Assembly (NCBI RefSeq): GCF_000067205.1
Contig: NC_010170.1
Coordinates: 4,960,001-5,024,000, forward strand
DNA: 64,000 nt
Direction: 5' to 3'
From: Bordetella petrii
GTDB taxonomy: Bacteria > Pseudomonadota > Gammaproteobacteria > Burkholderiales > Burkholderiaceae_B
The notes beneath the pieces are model-generated. The model made no database searches. It had not been told where the DNA came from and saw nothing but the letters and a program-made list of their open reading frames with translations. A program made the translations under genes and the position numbers. Of this stretch, positions 49,917-59,942 are shown one piece after another (positions within the stretch are counted from its first letter, which is position 1; the number at the start of each line of letters is the position of its first letter).

Positions 49917-51386
49917 ATGTTCGACGAAGCGCAGTCCGACCCGACACTATCCAAGGACGCCTACCAGACCCTGGAAGCGCGCCTGCGCGTGGCGCTGCTC
50001 AAGGCGCAGTACAGCAGGCTGGAACGCGCCGACCGCGCCCTGCTGGTAGTCGTGGCCGGCATCGACGGGGCCGGCAAGGGGGCCGCCATCAACCTGCTCA
50101 ACGAATGGATGGACCCGCGCCATATCAAGACCATGGCGTTCGGGCCGCCCGAGGCAGACGAACTCGAACGGCCGCCCATGTGGCGCTACTGGAACGCGCT
50201 GCCGGCCAAGGGGCGCACCGGCATCGTGTTTGGCTCCTGGTACGTGCCGCTACTGCGCGAGGCCGCCCGCAAGAAGCCGCGCCAGCGGCGCATTGAAGCG
50301 CATGCCGAGGCCATACGCCGCTTCGAGGCGGTGCTGGCCGCCGAGGGCGTGCAGATCGTCAAGCTGTGGTACCACCTGTCGGCGCAGGCCCAGGCCGACC
50401 GCACCCGCCGCCTGCTAAGCAGCCCCGAAACGGCCTGGCAGGTAACGCCAGCCGACCGCAAGGTGCAAAAGAAGTACCACCGCCTGTGCGACGCGGGCCG
50501 CGTGGCCATCAGCCTGACCGACGATGCGCATGCGCCCTGGACCATCATCCCAAGCGCCGACGAACGCCTGCGCGCGGTGCGCGGCAGCGAAGCCGTGCTG
50601 GCGGCGCTGCGCCGGCGCAGCGCGCCGCGGGTGGCGGCCTGGCTCGCGGGGCCGCCACCCAAACCGGCGCGCCCGGCCCTGCGGCTCGACCAGATCGACT
50701 ACCGGGCGCGGCTAGACAAAGACAACTACGAATCCGCGCTCGGCCTGCTGCAGGGGCGGCTGGCCGAGGCGGCGCGCTCGGACGCCTTCCGCCAGCGCAG
50801 CCTGGTGCTGGTATTCGAGGGGCAGGATGCGGCCGGCAAGGGCGGAACCATCCGCCGCGTCACCCACGCCCTGGACGCCCGGCAATACGACATCAACCCC
50901 ATCAGCGTGCCGGCGCCATACGAATTGGCGCGGCCCTATCTGTGGCGCTTCTGGCGCCGGCTGCCGCGACTGGGGCGTATCGCAATCTTCGACCGCTCCT
51001 GGTACGGCCGGGTGCTGGTCGAGCGCGTCGAGGGCCTGGCCCGGCCGGCCGAATGGCGGCGGGCCTATGCCGAGATCAACGACTTCGAGCACCAGCTGAC
51101 CAGCCACGGCATCATTGTGTTGAAGTTCTGGCTGGCCCTCACGCCGGACGTGCAGCTCGAACGCTTCCGGCAGCGCCAGCAGTCGCCTTTCAAGCATTTC
51201 AAGATCACCGACGACGACTGGCGCAACCGCAAGAAATGGCGCGAATACGCCGCCGCCACCAACGCCATGCTGGCGCACACCGACTCCGCCCCGGCGCCCT
51301 GGCACGTGGTGCCGTCCAACGACAAGCGCTATGCGCGTGTGCAGGTGTTGCGGCACATCGTCGACACGCTTGAAAACTCTCTCTGA
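49917..51386 (+). CDS. two-domain polyphosphate kinase 2 (polyphosphate:AMP phosphotransferase-like)
   Basis: A 489-aa protein with two PPK2 domains. Walker A loops GIDGAGKGAA (about 47-56) and GQDAAGKGGT (about 302-311) are both intact, with lid and Walker B-like sequences (FDRSWYGRVLVERVEG) best kept in the C-terminal half. Tandem PPK2 proteins such as PAP phosphorylate AMP to ADP using polyphosphate; this is the probable activity. ATG 49917 is the first start giving the family N-terminus. It is followed closely by GNAT and HIT genes, perhaps one transcript. Confidence 0.9.
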   Translation: MFDEAQSDPTLSKDAYQTLEARLRVALLKAQYSRLERADRALLVVVAGIDGAGKGAAINLLNEWMDPRHIKTMAFGPPEADELERPPMWRYWNALPAKGRTGIVFGSWYVPLLREAARKKPRQRRIEAHAEAIRRFEAVLAAEGVQIVKLWYHLSAQAQADRTRRLLSSPETAWQVTPADRKVQKKYHRLCDAGRVAISLTDDAHAPWTIIPSADERLRAVRGSEAVLAALRRRSAPRVAAWLAGPPPKPARPALRLDQIDYRARLDKDNYESALGLLQGRLAEAARSDAFRQRSLVLVFEGQDAAGKGGTIRRVTHALDARQYDINPISVPAPYELARPYLWRFWRRLPRLGRIAIFDRSWYGRVLVERVEGLARPAEWRRAYAEINDFEHQLTSHGIIVLKFWLALTPDVQLERFRQRQQSPFKHFKITDDDWRNRKKWREYAAATNAMLAHTDSAPAPWHVVPSNDKRYARVQVLRHIVDTLENSL

Positions 51387-51404
51387 CCCCTGTCGTTCAC
51401 ATCC

Positions 51405-51866
51405 ATGAAAACCGCAGCGAAATCCCCCGCCGACATACGCCCCGTCACCGCCGCCAACTTCGACGCCTGGCTGCCTTTGTGGAAGGGCTACCAGACCTTT
51501 TATAACGTCGACATCTCCGACGCCGTCACCCGCACCACCTGGGAACGCTTCCTGGATCCGGCCGAGCCCATGCACGCCGCGCTGGCCTACGACAACGGCC
51601 GCGCGGTGGGCATGGTGCACTGGGTGCTGCACCGGTCGTGCTGGACGGCGGGTGACTACTGCTACCTGCAAGACCTGTTCGTGGCGCCCGACGTGCGCGG
51701 CGGCGGCCACGGCCGCGCCCTGATCGAACACGTGTACGCCCAGGCACGCGCCGTGAACGCCGCCCGCGTGTACTGGCTGACCCACGAAACCAACCATACC
51801 GCCATGCAGCTTTACGACCGTATCGCCGACCGTTCCGGCTTCATCCAGTACCGGAAGACCCTGTGA
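51405..51866 (+). CDS. GNAT family N-acetyltransferase
   Basis: A 153-aa acetyltransferase. The acetyl-CoA motif A reads LQDLFVAPDVRGGGHGRALI, and HETNHTAMQLYDRIADRSGFIQY is the usual C-terminal part. Substrate is unknown; relatives act on small amines. It lies 18 bp after the PPK2 gene and overlaps the next gene's GTG start by 4 bp. Confidence 0.92.
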   Translation: MKTAAKSPADIRPVTAANFDAWLPLWKGYQTFYNVDISDAVTRTTWERFLDPAEPMHAALAYDNGRAVGMVHWVLHRSCWTAGDYCYLQDLFVAPDVRGGGHGRALIEHVYAQARAVNAARVYWLTHETNHTAMQLYDRIADRSGFIQYRKTL

Positions 51867-52327
51867 GCGCGCGCGACCCCGATTGCCCGCTGTGCCGCGA
51901 AGACGGCGGCGCCCTGCTGTGGCGCGGCGCGCACCTGCGCGTCGTCGAAGTGGCCGATGCAGACTACCCTGGCTTCACCCGCGTCATCTGGAATGGCCAC
52001 CTGCCGGAAATGACCAGCCTGTCCACGCACGGGCGCGATCTGCTGATGCGCGCCGTGTACACCGTGGAGCAGGTGCAGCGCGACGTTCTGGCGCCCGACA
52101 AAATCAACCTGGCCTCGCTGGGCAACATGGTGCCGCACCTGCACTGGCACGTCATCCCGCGCTTTCGGGGCGATCGGCATTTTCCCGACGCCATCTGGGC
52201 GACTCCGCGCGAGGCCGCCGGCACAGAGCCGCCCGACTGGCAGGCACGCAATGAACGCCTGCAACAACTGCTGCCGCGCTATCGCAACCGGCTGGTCGAA
52301 GCCATGAACGCGCTGCTGTGGCATTGA
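51863..52327 (+). CDS. HIT family nucleotide hydrolase
   Basis: A 154-aa protein of the histidine-triad superfamily. The triad motif is HLHWHVIPR, close to the HxHxHxx consensus, and the N-terminal CPLC pair suggests a zinc site. GTG 51863 overlaps the preceding stop (GTGA). HIT enzymes hydrolyse adenylated or guanylated small molecules (AMP-N or Ap4A-like). Position after a polyphosphate:AMP kinase and an acetyltransferase hints at nucleotide salvage, as inference only. Confidence 0.92.
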   Translation: MSARDPDCPLCREDGGALLWRGAHLRVVEVADADYPGFTRVIWNGHLPEMTSLSTHGRDLLMRAVYTVEQVQRDVLAPDKINLASLGNMVPHLHWHVIPRFRGDRHFPDAIWATPREAAGTEPPDWQARNERLQQLLPRYRNRLVEAMNALLWH

Positions 52328-52333
52328 GCGGCC

Positions 52334-52346
52334 GGGTCTGACACCC
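52334..52346. repeat. remnant half of a REP-like repeat
   Basis: GGGTCTGACACCC resembles the GGTGTCTGACACC core and can pair GGGT with ACCC. It lies in the 115-bp gap between the convergent HIT and NnrS genes, the same kind of position as the complete copies. Confidence 0.4.
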
Positions 52347-52442
52347 GCTGCACGGCAAGACAGCTGGCGCCACCTGGCCCGGGCGCCGGATGACAAATTC
52401 AACGATGCGCTGTGTGGCCGGCCCCATGGCCGGCAGTCGCAT

Positions 52443-53663
52443 TCAGCCTGGCTTGCCGTCGACCCGCGGACGCGCCAGCCGCGGCGCGTAGGTCAGCGCG
52501 TACAGCGCGAAGCCGATGACCCAGCACAGCGCCGCGCCATACACCCAGTGCAGGTAGCCGGCCGGCCACGCCAACGGCCCGGCCACGCGCAGCAAGGCAG
52601 CCGCCACGATCAGCCAGTAAGCGACGACTTCGGCGCGCCCGGCCACCAGCCGCCGGCCAGTGTGGCCCAGCGCGGTACGCGTGATCATGGCGATGATGGC
52701 CGTGCCCACGACACCCACGGCGAAAGCATGCTCGGCGACTCCGGGCATTACCCAGCCCAGCGCGCCGGCCGCCAGCAGCAGGAAACCCGCCGGCAACCAG
52801 GCATAGGCCAGATGCAGAATCCACAAAATGGGCCGGTTGCCCACGGCGTAGCCGCGCCAGCCCGCCACCCGCACGCCAAGCAGCACGCCGGCCAGCGCCG
52901 CCAACGGAGCCGTCAGCCAGGCCGGCGCCTCCAGCACCCAGGCCAGCAGCGCGGCGATGGTGGCCGCCACGATGGGCTTGCCAAGGCGGGGGTTCGATTT
53001 CAGGCGAAAGCCGGGCACGGCGTTGGTGGTGAACATGGGCAGCACGCGCGCGCCGATCACCGTGACGAACAGCACCGGCAGCGCCAGCCCGGCCACACAG
53101 GCGCGCAGCGCCAGCGCCGCGTCGCCCTGCCACGCGAAGAAGTGATACGCCAGGTTGATGGCCCCATATACCCACAGGGCCAGCGCAATGGGATAGTTGC
53201 GGCGATTGCCCGCGCGCGCCAGCACGCGCGTGAACGCCAGCGCCGCCAAGGGCAGGAACAGGCCGTCGAGCAAGGCCGCCAGCGGCGGCGAAGCCGCCCA
53301 CATGGCCAGCCGGCCCGCTACCCACAAGGCGGTAAAGGCCGCCAGCGCCCCGCCCGCGGGCGTGTCCACGCCGGTCCAGGCGCGCCCGGCCGTAAACAGG
53401 AAACCCACCACGATCACGGCTGCGAAGCCGAACACCATTTCGTGGGCATGCCACACCAGCGCCAGGCCCAGGGAGCCCGCCGGCGGCGGCAGCACCCCGG
53501 CCAGTTGTCCGGCCCAGATGGCCACCGCCAGGGCGGCAAACACCGCGCCGCCCAGGTAAAACGGACGGAACCCCAGCGCGAACAGCGCCCAGCCCGAGGG
53601 CGGCTGCTGTCGCGGTTCGGTGGGCCGGTGCAGGGAAGACGGAGAAATGGGGATTTGAACCAT
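52443..53663 (-). CDS. nnrS: NnrS family haem/copper membrane protein
   Basis: A 406-aa polytopic protein with about twelve hydrophobic helices. FALGFRPFYLGGAVFA, WHAHEMVFGFAAVIVVGFL and MITRTALGHTGR are NnrS signatures; the His residues of WHAHEM and HTGR are likely haem ligands. NnrS protects against nitric oxide stress and usually accompanies denitrification genes, but none is present in the window. ATG 53663 (MVQIPISP) is chosen; the longer open frame upstream runs antisense through the next gene's promoter. Confidence 0.92.
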   Translation of the reverse strand: MVQIPISPSSLHRPTEPRQQPPSGWALFALGFRPFYLGGAVFAALAVAIWAGQLAGVLPPPAGSLGLALVWHAHEMVFGFAAVIVVGFLFTAGRAWTGVDTPAGGALAAFTALWVAGRLAMWAASPPLAALLDGLFLPLAALAFTRVLARAGNRRNYPIALALWVYGAINLAYHFFAWQGDAALALRACVAGLALPVLFVTVIGARVLPMFTTNAVPGFRLKSNPRLGKPIVAATIAALLAWVLEAPAWLTAPLAALAGVLLGVRVAGWRGYAVGNRPILWILHLAYAWLPAGFLLLAAGALGWVMPGVAEHAFAVGVVGTAIIAMITRTALGHTGRRLVAGRAEVVAYWLIVAAALLRVAGPLAWPAGYLHWVYGAALCWVIGFALYALTYAPRLARPRVDGKPG

Positions 53664-53764
53664 GGCGTATCGGGCAAGAGAGAAAACACCGCACACGAGC
53701 ACGGTCGCGAACGAGTCTACCCGCGCCGCGCAACAGTTTTGGCCTTGAGGCCCACCCTTGCAGC

Positions 53765-53796
53765 TTATTGCATTTCTTCTTGAGTATTCGCAATAA
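53765..53796. promoter_or_regulatory. inverted repeat upstream of nnrS
   Basis: TTATTGC (53765-53771) and GCAATAA (53790-53796) are perfect 7-bp arms with an 18-bp AT-rich gap, about 100-130 bp upstream of the NnrS start and in front of the divergent binding-protein gene. It may be an operator for an NO- or oxygen-responsive regulator, but it does not match the FNR/Dnr box. Confidence 0.4.
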
Positions 53797-53918
53797 CCAC
53801 TGTCGCGTATATCGTACAAACGTCCGGTTATTTTGCGCCCCCCCGCAAGCTGGCTAATCTGTCGGGGTTTCGCCACGGGCCGGCATTGCCGCTGGCCCAC
53901 ACCTATTGGAAGCACACC

Positions 53919-54935
53919 ATGAAGATTGCAAGAAGCTTGATCGGCGCCACCCTGCTGCTGGGCGCCATGGCCGGCGCGCAGGCCGCCACGCTGGACGTCG
54001 TGCAAAAGCGCGGCGAGCTGCGCTGCGGCACCACCACGGGTTTTGCCGGGTTCTCGGCGCCCGACGCGCAGGGCGTGTGGCGCGGCCTGGACGTGGATCT
54101 TTGCCGCGCCGTGGCGGCCGCCGTGTTCGGCGACGCCAACAAGATCAAGATCGTGCCGCTCAATTCGCAGCAACGCTTCACCGCGCTGCAGTCAGGCGAA
54201 ATCGACGTGCTGACGCGCAACACCACGGTCACGCAGCAGCGCGACACGGCGCTGGGCATCATCCACGCCGGCATCAACTTCTATGACGGCCAGGGGTTCC
54301 TGGTGCCCAAGTCGCTGGGCGTGCAAAGCGCCACGGAACTCAACGGCGCCACCATCTGCCTGCAGACCGGCACATCCAACGAAAACACGCTGGCCGACTG
54401 GGCGCGCGCGCACAATGTCAGCTACAAGCCCGTGGTGATCGAGACCTTCAACGAAGTGGTCAACGCCTTTGCCTCGGGCCGCTGCGACGTGTTCAGCACC
54501 GACGCCTCGGGCCTGGCGTCGATTCGCATCTCGAAGCTGCAGAACCCGGACGACTACCTGGTGCTGCCCGAGATCATCTCGAAAGAACCGCTGGGGCCTT
54601 TCGTGCGGCAAGGCGACGACGCCTGGCTGAATGTCGTGCACTGGTCACTGTCGGCCATGATCGAAGCCGAGGAATACGGCATTACGTCGGCCAATGTCGA
54701 CCAGCAGCTGCAAAGCGCCAATCCCAACATCCGTCGCATGCTGGGCGTTACGCCGGGCGCGGGCGCCAACATGGGTCTGGACGAAAAATGGGCCTACAAC
54801 ATCATCAAGCAGGTGGGCAATTACGGCGAGAGTTTCGAGCGCAACGTCGGCGCCGGCAGCCCGCTGAAAATCAAGCGCGGGCTGAACGCACAATGGACCC
54901 AGGGCGGCCTGATGTACGCCTTGCCGATCCGCTGA
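53919..54935 (+). CDS. general L-amino-acid ABC transporter substrate-binding protein (AapJ-like)
   Basis: A 338-aa periplasmic protein with a signal peptide (IGATLLLGAMAGAQA). The mature N-terminus VQKRGELRCGTTTGFAGFSA and later segments (DAQGVWRGLDVDLCRAVAAAVFG) match AapJ/BztA binding proteins for general amino-acid uptake, at the normal length. The permeases and ATPase (aapQMP) are not adjacent, so this is an orphan receptor or the cluster was separated. ATG 53919 is preceded by GGAAG. Confidence 0.93.
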   Translation: MKIARSLIGATLLLGAMAGAQAATLDVVQKRGELRCGTTTGFAGFSAPDAQGVWRGLDVDLCRAVAAAVFGDANKIKIVPLNSQQRFTALQSGEIDVLTRNTTVTQQRDTALGIIHAGINFYDGQGFLVPKSLGVQSATELNGATICLQTGTSNENTLADWARAHNVSYKPVVIETFNEVVNAFASGRCDVFSTDASGLASIRISKLQNPDDYLVLPEIISKEPLGPFVRQGDDAWLNVVHWSLSAMIEAEEYGITSANVDQQLQSANPNIRRMLGVTPGAGANMGLDEKWAYNIIKQVGNYGESFERNVGAGSPLKIKRGLNAQWTQGGLMYALPIR

Positions 54936-54961
54936 GGTTGCGCCTGACGGCCCTGCCCATG

Positions 54962-55480
54962 TCAGTTGATGCTATACCCCCGCCCCTTGAAGCACGCACC
55001 CATGGCGCGGGTGTATGACTGCGTGGAAACGGCGGTGGTGTATTCGCTGATGCCGGCGGGGTCGAAACCGCTCTGGTTGATGGCCCAGCGACGGCATTCC
55101 GCGCGGTCGCGCGCCTGCTGGGCATCGCTTTGCCCCTTGGCGGGATACGCGATGACGTCCAGGCTGGACGAGGCCACCTGCGGCGCGGCATAGGTTACGG
55201 CCGGCGCCACATAGGTGACGGGCGGCGCGGCATAGACCGGCGCCGCGTACTGCACGGGCGGGTAGTACACCGGCGGCGCCACGTATGACACGCCGCTGTA
55301 GTAGCGGGGACCGCTGCTGAGCGCCAACGCCACGCCCGCGCCCAGCAGGGCGGCGCCCCCAACCCACCAGCCGGAATAGTAATTGCCATGGTAGTGGCGA
55401 TAGCCATGGGCCGAGGCCTGCCCGCTGAAGGCGGTCAGGGTGGCGGCGGCCACGGCCGCACACCAGAATCGGGACTTCAT
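54962..55480 (-). CDS. exported Tyr/Pro/Val-rich protein of unknown function
   Basis: A 172-aa protein. A signal peptide (WCAAVAAATLTAFSGQASA) is followed by a His/Tyr-rich stretch, a hydrophobic helix (VGGAALLGAGVALALSS), and a low-complexity region of PPVxYxAP-type repeats (YVAPPVYYPPVQYAAPVYAA). The C-terminal 60 residues (DAQQARDRAECRRWAINQSG...) contain two Cys and resemble a short domain found in other exported proteins of this kind. The function is unknown; an envelope or surface role is likely. It lies 27 bp from the convergent amino-acid-receptor gene. Confidence 0.8.
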   Translation of the reverse strand: MKSRFWCAAVAAATLTAFSGQASAHGYRHYHGNYYSGWWVGGAALLGAGVALALSSGPRYYSGVSYVAPPVYYPPVQYAAPVYAAPPVTYVAPAVTYAAPQVASSSLDVIAYPAKGQSDAQQARDRAECRRWAINQSGFDPAGISEYTTAVSTQSYTRAMGACFKGRGYSIN

Positions 55481-55716
55481 AGTGTCTTTCCTGAAAATCG
55501 CCACCGGCGGCGCCACGCGTGCAGCGCAGGGCACCCCTGGGCCGGGTAGCTACGAGTAACTTTACTCCCGCGCGGCAGACCTGTCGCGCGGCCCGCGGAC
55601 AGCGCATGTAACAGAGACTTCACGCCGTTTCAGGCGCGCGCGCCGGGCCTGCCAAGGCCCCCTACCATAAGGAACCGGCAACAGGGGCGTGGCGCCCGAT
55701 ATGCAAAAATCCGGCC

Positions 55717-56481
55717 ATGCCACACGACAACCGCCTGCAGACAAACACCCTGGCCGCACAGGCCGCCGAGTTGCCGCCCGCCTGGCAGGCGGCGCTGCAA
55801 GCGCCGGCCGTGGCCCGGGCGCTGGCCGGCGTCATCGCTCATATAGAGCAGCGGCTCGCCGAGGGTGCCGTGGTATACCCGGCCACCCCGTTCCGGGCGC
55901 TGCAGGGGCTGTCGCCCGCCGACGTGCGCGTGGTGATCCTGGGCCAGGACCCCTATCATGGCCCAGGCCAGGCCCAGGGCTTGGCCTTTTCGGTACCCGA
56001 CGACTGCAAGCGGCCGCCCAGCCTGCGCAACATCTTCAGCCAGATCGCCCAGGAATTCACCGGCGCGCCGCTGCCGCGCGGCAACGACCTGACGCGCTGG
56101 ACGCGCCAGGGGGTGCTGCTGCTGAATACCTCGCTCACCGTGGAAGACGGCCAGCCCGCGTCGCACGCCAGGCGCGGCTGGGAAACCGTGACAGACGCGT
56201 TGATCAGCCTGGTGGCCCGCGACTCCACCCCCAAGGCCTTTTTGCTGTGGGGCGCGCATGCGCAAGCCAAACAAGTGTTGCTGCCCGACCACAGTGGCCA
56301 CCTGGTGCTGAAGGCCAACCATCCCTCGCCGCTGTCCGCGCGGCGCCCGCCGGCGCCCTTCCTGGGCTGCGGCCACTTCGCCCGGGTCAATGCCTGGCTG
56401 GCCGAACAAGGCAAAACCCCTATTGACTGGATCACCGAAGAAAACGAAGGGGATGTACGTCAAGGGGAATTCGGGTTATGA
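55717..56481 (+). CDS. ung: uracil-DNA glycosylase
   Basis: A 254-aa family 1 enzyme that removes uracil from DNA. The water-activating motif GQDPYHGPGQAQGLAFSV, the LLLNTSLTVE segment, and the HPSPLSARR minor-groove loop are intact. Length is normal. ATG 55717 follows a short AT-poor stretch and is divergent from the exported-protein gene. Confidence 0.97.
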   Translation: MPHDNRLQTNTLAAQAAELPPAWQAALQAPAVARALAGVIAHIEQRLAEGAVVYPATPFRALQGLSPADVRVVILGQDPYHGPGQAQGLAFSVPDDCKRPPSLRNIFSQIAQEFTGAPLPRGNDLTRWTRQGVLLLNTSLTVEDGQPASHARRGWETVTDALISLVARDSTPKAFLLWGAHAQAKQVLLPDHSGHLVLKANHPSPLSARRPPAPFLGCGHFARVNAWLAEQGKTPIDWITEENEGDVRQGEFGL

Positions 56482-56647
56482 TCGCGGCACTGCACAAATT
56501 TGTTCCGGCATAAATCCGCGCCTTAGTTAGTTACATACGCGGCCGCTTACGCAGTTTGTCGGGTCTGCTGCCCGACCCCATGCCGGATACCATCGATTCC
56601 TGACCTCCTTTCCTTTCGCCTCGCGTTTCTCTGACGCGCCGCGCGCA

Positions 56648-56682
56648 CGGTTGATCCGGTCGGCCCGATGCTCCATCAACCG
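56648..56682 (+). promoter_or_regulatory. hairpin in the RhlE-type helicase leader
   Basis: CGGTTGAT (56648-56655) and ATCAACCG (56675-56682) form an 8-bp stem with a 19-nt loop in the 272-bp leader between ung and the helicase gene. Long structured leaders are common in cold- or self-regulated helicase genes. Confidence 0.5.
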
Positions 56683-56731
56683 TCGCCCGGATCCGGCCGC
56701 TCATCCTTCGGCTTGCCTGGCACATATGCCG

Positions 56732-56746
56732 CCTTGCGCGGCAAGG
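56732..56746 (+). promoter_or_regulatory. hairpin sequestering the Shine-Dalgarno of the helicase gene
   Basis: CCTTGC-GCG-GCAAGG is a perfect 6-bp stem with a 3-nt loop. The ribosome-binding sequence AAGGA (56743-56747), 6-7 nt before the ATG at 56754, lies in the 3' arm. Opening the stem would be needed for efficient translation, so it may be a temperature- or helicase-dependent switch. Confidence 0.55.
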
Positions 56747-56753
56747 ACAAGCA

Positions 56754-58508
<1,755 letters not shown>

Positions 58509-58543
58509 ACCAGCGGCGCAGGCGGCATGGGACAATAGCGCCC

Positions 58544-59740
58544 ATGCAACGCCCCGCCGCCTCGCTTCCCTCCCTCGACCCCGATAGCGCGCGCCACAGC
58601 GCGCGCATGGCCGCGCACCTGCGCCAGGCCATCGCCGAGCGCGATGGCTGGCTGCCATTCGACCAATGGATGGCCCAGGCCCTGTATGCCCCCGGCCTGG
58701 GCTATTACGCCGCCGGCAACGTCAAGCTGGCCAGCGCCGAAGCCGCGCGTACGCCCGACGGCCTGCCCGTCGCGCCGGGCGACTTTGTTACTGCTCCCGA
58801 ACTGACTCCGCTGTTCGGCCACACCGTGGCGCGGCAGGCGGCCGACATCCTGGCCGCCACCGGCACCGACACCGTGCTGGAGTTCGGCGCCGGCACCGGC
58901 GCGTTGGCCGACAGCGTGCTGGCGGCCCTGGACGCGCAAGGCATCAGCGCGCAATACCGCATCATCGAAGTGTCGGCCGACCTGCGGGCGCGCCAGCAGG
59001 CGCGCCTGGCCGGATATGGCGCCCGCGTGCAGTGGCTGGATGCCTTGCCCGAGCGCTTCGCGGGCTGCGTACTGGCCAACGAAGTGCTCGACGCAATGCC
59101 GGTGTCGTTGTTCCGCTGGAACGACGACGGCGTGCTGCTTGAGCGCGGCGTGGCGCTGGATGCCGCGGGCCAATTCATCTGGCAAGACCGCGCGGCCGGC
59201 GAGCCGCTGGCCCGCGCGGTGGCCGCGCGCATGCCGCCCCTGCCCGGCTACGTGTCCGAAATCAATTTGCAGGCCGAAGCCTGGATGCAGGCCATGGGCG
59301 GCTGGCTGGAACGCGGCGCCGCGCTGCTGTTCGACTACGGGTTCCCTCGCGGCGAGTACTACCATCCGCAGCGCGCGGGCGGCACGCTGATGTGCCACCT
59401 GCGCCATCACGCCCACGCCGATCCGCTGGCCGCGCCGGGCGTGCAAGACATTACCGCCCACGTCGATTTCACCGCCATGGCCGACGCCGCGCAGGGTGCG
59501 GGGCTGCAAGTGCTGGGCTACACATCGCAGGCGCGGTTCCTGATGAACGCCGGGCTGGCCGAACTGCTGGCCCGCCATGACCCCGCCGACGCGCGCAACT
59601 ACGCGCAGGTGGTGGCTCCAGTGCAAAAGCTGCTCAGCGAGGCCGAAATGGGGGAATTATTCAAGGTGCTGGCCGTGGGGCGCGACATGCCCGCGCCGCT
59701 GCGCGGCTTCACGCGCGGAAACCGGCTGCCGTCGCTGTAG
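58544..59740 (+). CDS. MidA/NDUFAF7-like class I methyltransferase
   Basis: A 398-aa protein of the SAM-dependent methyltransferase MidA family (DUF185). YGPGLGYYAAGN-type N-terminus (here YAPGLGYYAAGN), the SAM loop VLEFGAGTGALAD, NEVLDAMPV and DYGFPRGEYYHPQR are hallmarks. The human relative methylates an arginine in complex I; the bacterial role is less clear. It follows the helicase gene by 35 bp and converges on cca across REP-like hairpins. Confidence 0.9.
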   Translation: MQRPAASLPSLDPDSARHSARMAAHLRQAIAERDGWLPFDQWMAQALYAPGLGYYAAGNVKLASAEAARTPDGLPVAPGDFVTAPELTPLFGHTVARQAADILAATGTDTVLEFGAGTGALADSVLAALDAQGISAQYRIIEVSADLRARQQARLAGYGARVQWLDALPERFAGCVLANEVLDAMPVSLFRWNDDGVLLERGVALDAAGQFIWQDRAAGEPLARAVAARMPPLPGYVSEINLQAEAWMQAMGGWLERGAALLFDYGFPRGEYYHPQRAGGTLMCHLRHHAHADPLAAPGVQDITAHVDFTAMADAAQGAGLQVLGYTSQARFLMNAGLAELLARHDPADARNYAQVVAPVQKLLSEAEMGELFKVLAVGRDMPAPLRGFTRGNRLPSL

Positions 59741-59776
59741 GCTGGGTGCAAGCCGGCGGCCGGGCCGTTATTTGCA

Positions 59777-59891
59777 GGTGTCTGACTCGGTCGCCTAACC
59801 AGGTGTCAGGCTCCCGAAAGTTGCCTGACACCGCACTGCTGAGGCAGCCTGCCCACACCACGGTGTCAGGCACCCTGCAGAGCCAGACACC
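59777..59891. repeat. REP-like hairpin pair between convergent genes (second spacer type)
   Basis: A degenerate half GGTGTCTGACTCGG (near 59778) is followed by a perfect hairpin GGTGTCAGGC/GCCTGACACC (59802-59832) and another GGTGTCAGGC/GCCAGACACC (59862-59891). From 59833 to 59861 is a 29-bp spacer GCACTGCTGAGGCAGCCTGC..., so the core-to-core distance is 42 bp, exactly as in arrays A-C, but the spacer is unrelated to theirs and resembles the one at 63970. Confidence 0.85.
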
Positions 59892-59942
59892 TGCCAACAT
59901 CTGCGCCGCCTGAACCCTGCGGGGCTTGCAGCAACACTGTCG

